From: Anaerotignum sp.
GTDB taxonomy: Bacteria > Bacillota > Clostridia > Lachnospirales > Anaerotignaceae
DNA: 64,000 bases
Direction: 5' to 3'
NCBI RefSeq assembly: GCF_030625865.1
Contig: NZ_DAOUQB010000005.1
Location: forward strand, 1 to 64,000
In this document: piece after piece, positions 35,976 through 44,720 of the stretch
Numbering within the stretch: position 1 is the first letter of the stretch
Layout of the letters: every line of letters begins with the position of its first letter
Position numbers and translations under genes: made by a program
Notes under the pieces: generated by a model
Database searches by the model: none
Seen by the model: the letters and a program-made list of their open reading frames with translations, nothing else
What the model was told of the DNA's origin: nothing

Positions 35976-36941
35976 TTATTTATTTACCACATTTATAGGA
36001 TTGCCAGATAAAAACGCTTTTAAATTATCTACTGTAATATCCATAATTCTTTGGCGTGATTCTTTTGCCGCCCAAGAAATATGAGGTGTAATAATACAGT
36101 TTTTAGCTTTTAACAATGGATTATCAGCATTGATTGGCTCCGTAGAAACAACATCTAAACCTGCTGCATAAACTTTTCCTGAATTAAGCGCGTCAGCTAA
36201 ATCTTGTTCAACAACAAGTTGACCACGGCTGTTATTAATTATGATTACACCATCTTTCATCTTGGCAATATTATCTCTATTGATTATTCCTTCTGTTTCT
36301 GCAAATAACGGGCAGTGTAAGAAAATAACATCCGATTTTGCTAGAAGCTCATCAAGTGAAACGTAAACAGCAAGTTTCTTGCCTGCTTCACTTTCAAATG
36401 CATCATAAGCTAAAACATTCATTTCTAATGCATTTAACATTCTTGCTGTTGTTTGACCAATTCTGCCAAGACCGATAACACCAGCTGTTTTTCCATATAA
36501 TTCAATCATTGGATAGTCCCAATAGCACCAATCAGCGTTGTTTTCCCACTTACCTTCTTTAACCGTCTTGTCGTGGTGACCATAGTGAGAACAAATTTCC
36601 AATAATAAACCAACTGCGTATTGACCAACAATTTGTGTACCATAAGTTGGTACATTTACAACTGGAATTCCTTTTTCTTTAGCGTAGTTATAATCAACTA
36701 CATTATAGCCTGTTGCAAGAACAGCGATAACTTTGATGTTAGGACATTTATCAATTGTTTCTTTTGAAATAGGTGTTTTGTTTATAACAACGATTTCGGC
36801 ATCACCAATTCTTTCAGCTATAATCGGAGCATCAGCATAAGAAGTTCTATCATAAACAGTAACCTCTCCAAGTTTTTCAAGTTCTTCCCATGATAAATCT
36901 CCTGGATTTTCTGTATATCCATCTAAAATTACAATTTTCAT
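35976..36941 (-). CDS. D-2-hydroxyacid dehydrogenase (glycerate dehydrogenase/hydroxypyruvate reductase type)
   Basis: A 321-residue NAD-dependent D-isomer 2-hydroxyacid dehydrogenase. The dinucleotide loop 'AGVIGLGRIGQTTARML' (~148-164), catalytic Arg in 'NNSRGQLV' (~236-243), Glu in 'DVVSTEPINADNP' (~263-275) and His in 'TPHISWA' (~285-291) are all present. The family includes HprA, which reduces hydroxypyruvate to D-glycerate, matching the downstream glycerate kinase. Terminators flank it, so it is probably a monocistron, separate from the symporter gene upstream. Confidence 0.9.
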   Translation of the reverse strand: MKIVILDGYTENPGDLSWEELEKLGEVTVYDRTSYADAPIIAERIGDAEIVVINKTPISKETIDKCPNIKVIAVLATGYNVVDYNYAKEKGIPVVNVPTYGTQIVGQYAVGLLLEICSHYGHHDKTVKEGKWENNADWCYWDYPMIELYGKTAGVIGLGRIGQTTARMLNALEMNVLAYDAFESEAGKKLAVYVSLDELLAKSDVIFLHCPLFAETEGIINRDNIAKMKDGVIIINNSRGQLVVEQDLADALNSGKVYAAGLDVVSTEPINADNPLLKAKNCIITPHISWAAKESRQRIMDITVDNLKAFLSGNPINVVNK

Positions 36942-36986
36942 ATATCCACCTTCCCTTTAGTCCTAAAAATATATTTGATATAAGCA

Positions 36987-37019
36987 AGAGCTACTGCAAT
37001 TGTTTTTTACAGTAGCTCT
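36987..37019 (-). terminator. 10-bp hairpin terminator downstream of the symporter gene
   Basis: AGAGCTACTG pairs perfectly with CAGTAGCTCT across a 13-base loop, 22 bases past the symporter stop codon. The T tract is weak on the minus strand. Confidence 0.65.
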
Positions 37020-37041
37020 AATCAAAAATGGTTACTTAATA

Positions 37042-38403
37042 TTATGCTTCTGCATTTGCTTCGTTAATTACTTTTCTATCGTAATATACATCTTTATCAA
37101 AATCACCTTCAGAATTTGCAATCATAAGTGCAACACTTGCATCTCCTACAACATTTAAAGATGTAAGAACCATTTCTACAGGTTTATTAATTGCTAAGAT
37201 GAGTGCATATGTAATCATTGCAACTTCATTTGTATATCCCATACCCGTTGCAACTGTTAAGAGTAAAACTGAACCAGCTGCCGGAATAGCTGGAGTACCA
37301 GCTGATGACATAATCGCAAGCAATGACATCATCACAAAATCTGCTGGAGAAACTTGATAGCCTGCAGCTGTAGCTATAAATGTTGCACCTAGAACATGCA
37401 TCATTGCAGTACCATTCATGTTGATTGTCATACCTAAAGGCAATACAAAGTTTGCAATATCTTCTTTTACACCAAGTTCATTTATTGCTGTTTCTGTATT
37501 AAGCGGCAACGCAGGTGATGAAGCTGCCGCTGAGAAAGCTAATAAACCAACTTTTGCAATTTTTTTCATAAAAATAACTGGATTTAATTTTGTAAAAGCA
37601 AATATTATCAGAGGATATCCAATTAATAAATAGATTAACAACGCCAAAATTGTTATCCCAACATAAACAATTACCGATTTCACTTCATTGATTCCATATA
37701 ACGCCATTGCTCTTGTTATCATAGCAAAAATTGCAAATGGACCTATTTTATTAATTAAGAAATCAACACAGATTCTAATCATTTCTGCAACGCTTCTAAC
37801 AACATTTTTAAACGGTTCGCCACTTTCTCCCATTATATTTAGGCATAAACCGCTTGTTACTGCTATAAATACAACCGCAAGAATTCCTCCATTGTTTGAA
37901 AATGTTGCAAACATGTTGTCAGGTACCATTGCAATTAAAATCGACATTGGGTTAGGAACGCTTACTCGTGTTAAATTGGAAGTATCACGTACGATTGTTT
38001 CTGAAATAGTAAATATCCCCATTTTCATACATATTGTAGCAATAATACTTGCCACAATACATCCAATTACATAAATAAAGAAAAACCCTCCGGCTGTTTT
38101 ATAAGCCATTCTTCCAAGCTTTTTCAAGTCTGTAATGCTATCCATTGCAAGCAAAAGTGATGTGAATACCAACGGAACTATAATCAATTTTAATCCATTT
38201 AAAAATAGTGTTTGAATTACAAATAATATACCAAGGCCTGACTCTTTTGTAACGTCTGCACATAAGAATGAATAAATAACGTCCCAAGTTGATTCATTTC
38301 CCCCGTTAATTAAATTTTCCTTTAACAACATGAGAGCAAATCCACTTGCAAAAGCAGCTACCAAAGCTATCAGCATTTTTCGAACTAAGTTGCTTTTTTC
38401 CAT
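37042..38403 (-). CDS. Dicarboxylate/amino acid:cation symporter (DAACS family)
   Basis: A 453-residue membrane protein of the GltP/SstT type. Hallmarks are the re-entrant serine-rich loop 'FSAAASSPALPLNTETAINE' (~289-308) and 'PLGMTINMNGTAMMHVLGAT' (~320-339), plus a second hairpin 'SSAGTPAIPAAG'. ATG at 38403 follows AGGAGG at 8 bases; an upstream TTG was rejected. It is followed by the hydroxyacid dehydrogenase and preceded by a class V aminotransferase (48 bases). Serine, aspartate or a dicarboxylate are the likeliest substrates; serine or 3-hydroxyaspartate would link to hydroxypyruvate/glycerate metabolism. Confidence 0.9.
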   Translation of the reverse strand: MEKSNLVRKMLIALVAAFASGFALMLLKENLINGGNESTWDVIYSFLCADVTKESGLGILFVIQTLFLNGLKLIIVPLVFTSLLLAMDSITDLKKLGRMAYKTAGGFFFIYVIGCIVASIIATICMKMGIFTISETIVRDTSNLTRVSVPNPMSILIAMVPDNMFATFSNNGGILAVVFIAVTSGLCLNIMGESGEPFKNVVRSVAEMIRICVDFLINKIGPFAIFAMITRAMALYGINEVKSVIVYVGITILALLIYLLIGYPLIIFAFTKLNPVIFMKKIAKVGLLAFSAAASSPALPLNTETAINELGVKEDIANFVLPLGMTINMNGTAMMHVLGATFIATAAGYQVSPADFVMMSLLAIMSSAGTPAIPAAGSVLLLTVATGMGYTNEVAMITYALILAINKPVEMVLTSLNVVGDASVALMIANSEGDFDKDVYYDRKVINEANAEA

Positions 38404-38450
38404 ATTCAATTCCTCCTAAAAGATAACAGCTTAAAATTTTATATCACATC

Positions 38451-39731
38451 TTATTTTGCAGCTAATTCCGCTGTAATTTTTAAGAATCTATCGATATCTT
38501 CTGCACTGTGACAATGCATCGGAGATACACGTACTAAGCCTTTGTCTGCCCCTAAAGCGTTTACGATACGATTTGAGTAAATACTTGCTGCATCACGAGG
38601 AGCAGTTGTTACACCTCTGCGTTGGTATTCTTCAGCAAGTCCAATTATGCTATATCCATCTATACGAATACCTGCAATTAAATCTCTTTCTTCTACAGAG
38701 TCTGGATCAGCACTAATTTCAACACCTTTGATATGTCTAAGTCCCGGTACTTCTTCTGTTCCTTCTAAAATACGATATAATAAAGCTCTTTCTTGTAAGT
38801 GAATTCTTCTCATACCTTCACGGTAAAGTTCTTTTCTATCTTCACTATCGATAAATTTCTTACCAATTGATGCTACATAATCAATTACTGCCATCATTGC
38901 AGCAAAGTTGCCAGGTGTAGGTGTACCAAGTGCGAAAATCTTTTGATCTTTAGCAATAATTTTATGATGTGGCATGTTCGCAACTCTGTCTGATACATAA
39001 GCATATCCACAACCACGAATACTAAAGAATTTATATGGTGCAAAGTTCATTGCATCAAGTGCTAATGATTCTACATCCATTACCATATGTGGCGCATGTT
39101 GTACAGCATCACTAATGATATAAATTTCAGGTTTGATTGCTCTAACAGCTTTAACAATTCCTTCAATGTCCATTACGCTACCAGAAATATTGGAAGCTGA
39201 CATAATACTTACAAGACACGTATCTTTATCTACTAATCTTGCCACTTCTTCAGGGTCAATTCTACCTGTTTCTTTATTTGCTTGCGCTACACGAAGTTCA
39301 CGTCCATGTTTTTCACAGTGGAACTGCATAGCATCGAATGCAGATGGATGTTCTAAAACTGAAACAACTGCGTTTGTTCCTTCAGCATTTTCCATAATGA
39401 TATCAACGATTTGAAACATACATTGTGAAGCTGAGAGTTCGGACATTAATGAACCACTTTTAGCATCAAATACGATATCTAGAATTTCTTCTGTACCTTT
39501 TTTAACGTAATCTAAAAGCATTAAACCTGTTTCATGAGCTCTTTCAGGGCAATCAGGATATCTTTCTAAAGCTTCTTTAATTTCTACAGCTTTTTTTAAA
39601 CGAAGAGAACCACCTGAATTATCAAAGAAAAGTCTAGATCCTGATTTAGGGTCTTCATCAGGCATATAGAACTGACTTTTTAACTCTGCAATTAATTCAC
39701 TATCAAACATAATCCCTTTTTCTTCATTCAT
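38451..39731 (-). CDS. Class V PLP-dependent aminotransferase/lyase (cysteine desulfurase-like fold)
   Basis: A 426-residue class V enzyme. 'LFFDNSGGSLRLKKAVEI' (~29-46) resembles the opening of SufS/isopenicillin N epimerase-like proteins, 'VSIMSASNISGSVMDIEGI' and 'IISDAVQHAPHMVMDV' carry the cofactor aspartate and histidine, and 'NFAPYKFFSIRGCGYAYV' holds the PLP lysine. A loop cysteine typical of desulfurases is not evident, so transamination, epimerisation or beta-elimination is more likely. It lies between the M29-like gene (84 bases) and the symporter gene. I do not recognise its specific substrate. Confidence 0.82.
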   Translation of the reverse strand: MNEEKGIMFDSELIAELKSQFYMPDEDPKSGSRLFFDNSGGSLRLKKAVEIKEALERYPDCPERAHETGLMLLDYVKKGTEEILDIVFDAKSGSLMSELSASQCMFQIVDIIMENAEGTNAVVSVLEHPSAFDAMQFHCEKHGRELRVAQANKETGRIDPEEVARLVDKDTCLVSIMSASNISGSVMDIEGIVKAVRAIKPEIYIISDAVQHAPHMVMDVESLALDAMNFAPYKFFSIRGCGYAYVSDRVANMPHHKIIAKDQKIFALGTPTPGNFAAMMAVIDYVASIGKKFIDSEDRKELYREGMRRIHLQERALLYRILEGTEEVPGLRHIKGVEISADPDSVEERDLIAGIRIDGYSIIGLAEEYQRRGVTTAPRDAASIYSNRIVNALGADKGLVRVSPMHCHSAEDIDRFLKITAELAAK

Positions 39732-39815
39732 AATCTTATACCTCTACTCTCCATAATAAATTATATAATAATTTCTGTATACAATAAAATCCAACTTAAA
39801 ATAACTTTTACCTGT

Positions 39816-40778
39816 TTAAACAACAACATTTCCTTCATTTAACACTACTGTTTCATCTATTTTTAAAGTTGGTTTTGTAAAAATTAAATCTAAATGCACT
39901 GGGCAACTTACAGTTCCACCAAAGCCTAGGTTGTCACCACAGCCAAAATGTACTGTTCCACCACAGCCTTCGTCTTCAAGCATTCTACCATTTAATTCAC
40001 ACATCGGATTTAAGCCAATTCCGATTTCACCAACCATATATACCTTTTCATCATTGAAGGATTCCATAACTTCAGATAAAATTTTTGCTTGTTCTCCGCC
40101 TTCAATTTTTACAATCTTACTTGCTTCTATTGTAATTTTAATTTCATCATGAATTAAACCTAGTTTTGGATGGGGAATGCTTCCGTCTATGTACACAACG
40201 CCGTATCCTGTGCCTTCTACTGCACAAGTTGCACACTCAACATCAGGAGGAGAAGAACTTGTTCCTTTTTCAATACTGCGTGCATATTGCGGAACTGGAT
40301 TTCTGCCTTCTACAGAGCATGTAAAATGAGAACCTTTTTCCGATGTAATTGTTACTGTTTTTGCATCTTGTTCTATATCGGCAATTCTTGAACAAACCTC
40401 TCTTGCTTCTGCAAAATTAGCATATAACCCACCTGCGTGCATCATGCCTATACTGTAGTCTGCCATATTTACGAATCTAGCACCTTTTGCAACTGCTGCT
40501 TTTCTAGCATTTGAATGGAATAATGAAAACTTAGTTGCGCCGAAAATTACATCTGCCTCTAACATTGCTGCAGCCACTAAATCAGTAGAATTTTCACCAT
40601 GCATATTTCTTTCATCCATCATTATTAATGATTTATTCGGAAAATCTTTGGCTGCATCATAAACTAATCTTGCAACTTCATAACTTGTTGGGTCTGTTAC
40701 AAATAAAATTTTCTCGTCTTTCTTACATTCAGAACATGTTGTAAGAAGTATATTTGCTGCTTTTGGTAAATCTTTCAT
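39816..40778 (-). CDS. M29/NicX-like metalloenzyme (leucyl aminopeptidase family)
   Basis: A 320-residue protein of the thermophilic aminopeptidase/NicX superfamily. C-terminal metal ligands are in order: Glu in 'VGEIGIGLNP', Glu and His in 'LEDEGCGGTVHFGCGDN', and His/Asp in 'CPVHLDLI'. It is shorter than M29 peptidases (~410 residues), closer to NicX-type proteins, which are ring-cleaving dioxygenases in aerobes; oxygen use is unlikely here. AAGGAGG precedes the ATG. It diverges from a FadR-type GntR gene with paired operators. The true reaction is unknown; hydrolysis of a small amide or peptide is plausible. Confidence 0.72.
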   Translation of the reverse strand: MKDLPKAANILLTTCSECKKDEKILFVTDPTSYEVARLVYDAAKDFPNKSLIMMDERNMHGENSTDLVAAAMLEADVIFGATKFSLFHSNARKAAVAKGARFVNMADYSIGMMHAGGLYANFAEAREVCSRIADIEQDAKTVTITSEKGSHFTCSVEGRNPVPQYARSIEKGTSSSPPDVECATCAVEGTGYGVVYIDGSIPHPKLGLIHDEIKITIEASKIVKIEGGEQAKILSEVMESFNDEKVYMVGEIGIGLNPMCELNGRMLEDEGCGGTVHFGCGDNLGFGGTVSCPVHLDLIFTKPTLKIDETVVLNEGNVVV

Positions 40779-40829
40779 ACGTTTTCCTCCTTGTAATTAC
40801 ATCCATTACATCCACAATCGCATTTGCAT

Positions 40830-40899
40830 TTATGTTGCACTTATGTTGCATGTAAGTTGAATTTATTTAAAGTATAGTTAACTTAAAACTTATTGTCAA
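40830..40899 (-). promoter_or_regulatory. Promoter and operator of the M29-like gene
   Basis: On the minus strand TTGACA (40894-40899) and TATACT (40871-40876) are 17 bases apart. Downstream of the start point lie direct repeats of TTATGTTGCA (40830-40839, 40841-40850) and TTGCATGTAAG (40846-40856). They resemble the palindrome in the divergent GntR promoter, so repression by that regulator is likely. Confidence 0.6.
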
Positions 40900-41011
40900 G
40901 CTAATTGTTATTTATTTTTTATTTTAGGCAATTCGCTCAAAATACAAGTTGATTTTATGTTAATAGAAAAATTTTATTATTAATCATGACGAAAATATTT
41001 TTAAAACGCAT

Positions 41012-41041
41012 CTTGCATGCAAGGCTTTGCTCTGCTATAAT
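41012..41041 (+). promoter_or_regulatory. Promoter of the GntR gene with operator over the -35 box
   Basis: CTTGCATGCAAG (41012-41023) is a perfect 12-bp palindrome. It contains TTGCAT (41013-41018), which with TATAAT (41036-41041) forms a promoter with a 17-base spacer. Binding would block transcription, indicating negative autoregulation. Confidence 0.65.
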
Positions 41042-41084
41042 TAAATAAATTAATTACAAAGACATTATGTGGGAGTTGATATAA

Positions 41085-41735
41085 ATGATATCCAAAGAAA
41101 AAGATAATCTTAGTATAAGAGCTTATGAATCAATCAAAAAAATGATTCTTAACGGAGAATTGAAACCTGGACAAGCAATCAGTATTAATGCGATGGCAGA
41201 AACACTTCAAATAAGTAGAACTCCTGTCACAAATGCTTGCCAACGATTAGAATATGAAAAATTACTTACTGTAATTCCTAAGCAAGGTGCTATTATAAAT
41301 ACTATTTCAATAGAGTCGGCTTGTGGTATTTATGAACTCCGTGCCGCTATCGAATCTTATAATGCAAAAAGAGTAATGGATATTTTTACAGATAAGGACA
41401 TTGAAATCTTAAAAGAATCTATAAAAAAACAGCAACAAATTGCTAAAAATGAAGATGCAAAAGCATTTATGGAAGAAGATATATTTTTCCATAGATACAT
41501 TTTAGATAAAAATATAAATTATGAATTGTCATCTATAACTAATCAATTGTATGATCGTGCATTTATGGTAGGTATTAAGAATATTATGTCCTCTCGCCTA
41601 TCTGAATCTATAAATGAACATCTTTATATTTTAGAAAAATTGGAACAACAAGATAGACAGGGTTTTGCTGATGCAATTGAAGAAAATATTTTAAACGGTC
41701 TTCGTAGTTTAACAAGTAACTTTTTATCTAAATAG
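41085..41735 (+). CDS. GntR-family (FadR/FCD-type) transcriptional regulator
   Basis: A 216-residue regulator with an N-terminal winged helix (residues ~8-75; 'AETLQISRTPVTNACQRLEY' is the recognition segment) and a helical FCD ligand domain (~85-210) that retains acid and histidine residues such as 'EEDIFFHRYILD'. It is divergent from the M29-like/class V aminotransferase/symporter genes, with matching TTGCATG-type sites in both promoters. It therefore probably represses that set and itself. The ligand is unknown. A strong bidirectional terminator follows. Confidence 0.88.
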   Translation: MISKEKDNLSIRAYESIKKMILNGELKPGQAISINAMAETLQISRTPVTNACQRLEYEKLLTVIPKQGAIINTISIESACGIYELRAAIESYNAKRVMDIFTDKDIEILKESIKKQQQIAKNEDAKAFMEEDIFFHRYILDKNINYELSSITNQLYDRAFMVGIKNIMSSRLSESINEHLYILEKLEQQDRQGFADAIEENILNGLRSLTSNFLSK

Positions 41736-41761
41736 TATCATTAATTGCTTGATTAAAAAAG

Positions 41762-41816
41762 AAAACCCCCGTAGCTTTGACCAAATACAGTTCTTGGCTA
41801 CGAGGGTTTTTATTTT
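41762..41816. terminator. Bidirectional rho-independent terminator
   Basis: AAAACCCCCGTAGC pairs with GCTACGAGGGTTTT around a long loop. T tracts follow on the plus strand (TTTTTATTTTTA) and on the minus strand (TTTTCTTTTTT). It separates the converging gntR and aldo/keto reductase genes. Confidence 0.85.
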
Positions 41817-41923
41817 TATATTCTCATGATTTTACACAATTGGATATATTATAGTATGTCTACGAATGGAAAATCATCTCTTGAGTATAATTCCTATATT
41901 ATATCATCAAAATATACTTTAGA

Positions 41924-42784
41924 TTAAAAATCTACTTCATCAGGATTTAGTCCTGATCCACCACAATATTTCATATTGTTAATTGCCACCATATCCATTT
42001 CTTCAATTTCAAAGTCGAACACCTGTGTATTCTCAATAATTCTTGACGGTGTTATGGATTTAGGCAACGGAACCACCTTATTTTGCAATGCCCATCTAAT
42101 ACAAATTTGTGCTACTGAACGATTATATTTTTTTGCAATTTTAATCAATACATCATTTGAAAGCATTCGCCCTGTTCCAAGTGGACTCCATGCTTCTACA
42201 ACGATATTATTAGCTATACAAAAATCTACTGTTTCCTTTTGCATCATCCCAGGATGAAACTCTATTTGATTAACCATTGGCTTTATTTCAGTATCTAGAA
42301 GTGATTTTAAGTGATGTTCTAAAAAGTTTGAAACACCAATAGCTTTTATTTTTCCATCCTTATACAAATCTGTCATTGCACGCCATGTATCTAAATTTAT
42401 TTCATCCCAGTTTTCAAACTGCTTTGCATTAGCTGGCCAATGAATAAGATATAAATCCAAATACTCTAATCTTAAATCTTTTAGAGTTTTTTCAAATGCT
42501 TCAATAGTTTTTTCATACCCCCTTTCTGTATTCCAAACTTTGCTTGTTATAAATAATTCTTCCCTTTTTATATTACATTCTGCTAAAGCTTCTTCAATTG
42601 CTACTCCAACACTCTTCTCATTGCCATAGCCAGCAGCATCATCAATATGACGATAACCGTTTTCTATCGCACACTTTACAGCTTTAATTGCAGTTTCTCC
42701 ATCAGGTGTTTGCCATGTTCCAAAACCAAGGCAAGGTATTTTATATTTATTATTTAACAAGACAGTATCATTTATTGATTTCAC
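41924..42784 (-). CDS. Aldo/keto reductase
   Basis: A 286-residue (alpha/beta)8 NADPH-dependent reductase. The catalytic tetrad is visible: Asp and Tyr in 'HIDDAAGYGNEKSVG' (~46-60), Lys in 'FITSKVWNTE' (~78-87) and His in 'LYLIHWPANAKQF' (~112-124). The C-terminal 'LPKSITPSRIIENTQVFDF' binds the cofactor. The predicted start is GTG, with AAAGGGGA 7 bases upstream, and it overlaps the end of a truncated acetyltransferase frame. Family members such as 2,5-diketogluconate and methylglyoxal reductases have broad substrates. Its true role is not predictable here. Confidence 0.9.
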   Translation of the reverse strand: MKSINDTVLLNNKYKIPCLGFGTWQTPDGETAIKAVKCAIENGYRHIDDAAGYGNEKSVGVAIEEALAECNIKREELFITSKVWNTERGYEKTIEAFEKTLKDLRLEYLDLYLIHWPANAKQFENWDEINLDTWRAMTDLYKDGKIKAIGVSNFLEHHLKSLLDTEIKPMVNQIEFHPGMMQKETVDFCIANNIVVEAWSPLGTGRMLSNDVLIKIAKKYNRSVAQICIRWALQNKVVPLPKSITPSRIIENTQVFDFEIEEMDMVAINNMKYCGGSGLNPDEVDF

Positions 42785-42881
42785 TTTTATGTCCCCTTTC
42801 CATATCTTCTTCTAGTATCTTTATAATTTTTGCTGGTACTCCGGCAACAATGCAGTTATTAGGGATATTTTGGATTGTCAA
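42768..42881 (-). pseudogene. Hexapeptide-repeat acetyltransferase, C-terminal stub
   Basis: The minus-strand frame ending at TGA 42768 reads 'LTIQNIPNNCIVAGVPAKII' and then KILEEDM. This is the end of a left-handed beta-helix O-acetyltransferase (maltose/galactoside acetyltransferase type; compare I-P-x-N-x-V-V-A-G-x-P-A-K). The frame is interrupted by a stop at the junction with the IS3 stub, so only ~37 codons survive. It overlaps the aldo/keto reductase start. Confidence 0.7.
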
Positions 42882-42888
42882 CAGTTAT

Positions 42889-43046
42889 TTAGACAACTTT
42901 TTTAAGGGTACTCATCCGGCATTCTCGTGGGGCTAGATATCCCAGAGAGGAATGAATCCGATAATTGTTAAACCCCAATTCACATAGTCTGCCAACTTAT
43001 ACTTTAATTCATATAGATTTGAAAACGTTTGGTTACGTACAAACTC
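42889..43046 (-). pseudogene. IS3-family (IS150-like) transposase, C-terminal remnant with frameshift
   Basis: From 43046 the frame reads 'EFVRNQTFSNLYELKYKLAD' then YVNW. A one-base slip later it continues 'FNNYRIHSSLGYLAPRECRM' and STLKKVV to a stop at 42889. This matches the end of IS3-family OrfB ('F-x-x-x-x-E-L ... D-Y-x-x-W-Y-N-x-x-R-I-H-S-S-L-G-Y-x-x-P'). The frameshift and missing body show it is dead. It separates the acetyltransferase stub from the DUF1413 gene. Confidence 0.8.
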
Positions 43047-43266
43047 GATCTTTATAATCATAAAAGTTGCTTCTGCTCGGGACAAATCCTATATTATCAT
43101 ACTTGATATAGTTGAGGAATAAAGTGCCCAGGAGGAGTCGGTCGCTACGAGAAATTCTATTCCATTGGTAACCTTTAAATAAATCACGAACTAGGAAAAT
43201 TTCACCTGCCTTAAGGTTTATAATTTTACTCTTTGCAATATCCAATAATTCATTAACCGACAGCAC
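43033..43266 (-). CDS. DUF1413-family small protein, GTG start
   Basis: A 77-residue protein containing 'GEIFLVRDLFKGYQWNRISR' followed by SDRLLLGTLF, the DUF1413 core. Start is GTG at 43266, with AGGAGG 6 bases upstream; the longer frame to 43350 has no such site. Homologues are often longer and end with a conserved 'S-S-G-Q-Q-x-Y'; here the tail reads 'SRSNFYDYKDRVCT' and runs into IS3 sequence, so the true C-terminus may be lost. Function of the family is unknown. Confidence 0.65.
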   Translation of the reverse strand: MLSVNELLDIAKSKIINLKAGEIFLVRDLFKGYQWNRISRSDRLLLGTLFLNYIKYDNIGFVPSRSNFYDYKDRVCT

Positions 43267-43400
43267 AATTATGCCTCCTAAATAGAACAACAATAAAAAC
43301 AATATTGTTGGTATAATTGTATATCTTTTCCAAATAATATTCAACAGCAAATCAGTGTATTATACATAATTTTACAGAATGTTTAAAAATAATGTATATA

Positions 43401-43453
43401 AAATGCCAAACCCAAAACCCTCAACTATATCGAAAGCTTTAGTTTTGGCATTT
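43401..43453 (-). terminator. Possible terminator downstream of the LysR gene
   Basis: AAATGCCAAAC pairs with GTTTTGGCATTT at the two ends of a 53-base stretch. On the minus strand it is followed by TTTATATACATTATTTTT. The long loop (~30 bases) makes this tentative. The remaining bases between 43267 and 43727 show no gene. Confidence 0.4.
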
Positions 43454-43727
43454 CGTTCATAGGAGCAGGGAAGACACCCTACTCCTAATTTAATATCTAC
43501 TTATAGTATTTTCCAACACATCAAATACTAATGTTAGACCCTCTATACAGCCGTTAAAAATGTTTGCAATAAGTATGATCGATTCCATTCATTTTTCCAA
43601 AAGAAAATATCCGAAGGAAAACATTATAATTTATACAAAAGCTTAGTCCTTACGATAAGTCGCCCTGTTCTTTTCACAATCGCAAGAATCTGAATAAAAG
43701 TAGGCTCGGTTCCACCTATCATATAAT

Positions 43728-44618
43728 TTATTTTTCTGTTTCAATACAATATCTATTAATTAAGTCCAAAAAAAGTTTTATTACAGGATTTTTATTATCC
43801 AGATTAACTACACAAACATAAGAGTCAGAGTATTCGGAATCAAACTTTATAGAGTGATAGTGTGGACTATTTAACAATGTTGGATCATCTGGATTTGAAA
43901 TAGTGAGTCCATTATCCGATAATACCTTGAAGTAAGCGATTTCTGATGAAGTTACTTCAACCTGATGAACATTTGTAAGATCAAAACGGTCTTTGAAAAT
44001 TTTGTCCACCTGATATCCATTTGGTGCAGTAAGAAAAAATGTTTCTCCACAGAGATCATTATATTCTAGGGATTTTTTATTTGCTAACCTATGATGTTTA
44101 GACATAACAATTAGAGTTTCTACTTTTTTCAATGGTATGACAGTAAAACTTGATTTTTCCCAATGAGGAAAATCAAGACCAATAGCAATATCTACGCTTT
44201 CATTTTTAAGTGCTTTGATTTGCTCCCATGAAAATAATTTATTACATCGTATCTGTAGTGATGACCATGTTTCACGAAGTTCATTAATGATAGGAAAAAA
44301 CATATATTCAGAATAATAACCGGATTGAAAAGAAATAGATAATGAACCGCTTTTCCCTTCCGAAGCAATTTCTGCCATATCAAGCGTATAATTTATGTCC
44401 GTAATTGCTTCCTTCACACCTTCATATAATATTTGTCCAGGCTCAGTAAGGCGGATTGGTTTACTATTTCGATTGAAAAGAGCGTAGCCTAATTCTTCCT
44501 CCAACAACTGTATCTGCCGACTTATTGTTGGTTGGGATGTATAGACTTCTTTTGCTGCGTGAGTAAAATTTCCTGTTTCAGCAACTGAAATAAAATATTT
44601 GAGCTGTAATAAAGTCAT
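43728..44618 (-). CDS. LysR-family transcriptional regulator
   Basis: A 296-residue LysR regulator. The N-terminal winged helix is intact ('FTHAAKEVYTSQPTISRQIQ', ~17-36), followed by the periplasmic-binding-like effector domain (~90-290). ATG at 44618 is preferred, since GGAGG lies 5 bases before it, inside the alternative start at 44630. The gene is the last of the minus-strand run from the glycyl radical enzyme through the BCCT carrier and lies 102 bases after the carrier gene, so it probably regulates that cluster. Confidence 0.9.
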   Translation of the reverse strand: MTLLQLKYFISVAETGNFTHAAKEVYTSQPTISRQIQLLEEELGYALFNRNSKPIRLTEPGQILYEGVKEAITDINYTLDMAEIASEGKSGSLSISFQSGYYSEYMFFPIINELRETWSSLQIRCNKLFSWEQIKALKNESVDIAIGLDFPHWEKSSFTVIPLKKVETLIVMSKHHRLANKKSLEYNDLCGETFFLTAPNGYQVDKIFKDRFDLTNVHQVEVTSSEIAYFKVLSDNGLTISNPDDPTLLNSPHYHSIKFDSEYSDSYVCVVNLDNKNPVIKLFLDLINRYCIETEK

Positions 44619-44720
44619 AGTAGCCTCCATAGATTTTTATTGAAAATAAATCCTTGAAACTATGTTTTTTACTATATCATATAAATTGAACGTTCACAAT
44701 ACGATACCCCTCTAGTTGCA

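Noticed and set aside
39816..40778. 2,5-dihydroxypyridine dioxygenase (NicX)
   Set aside because: The fold family fits, but the rest of the window is strictly anaerobic metabolism and no nicotinate pathway genes are near.
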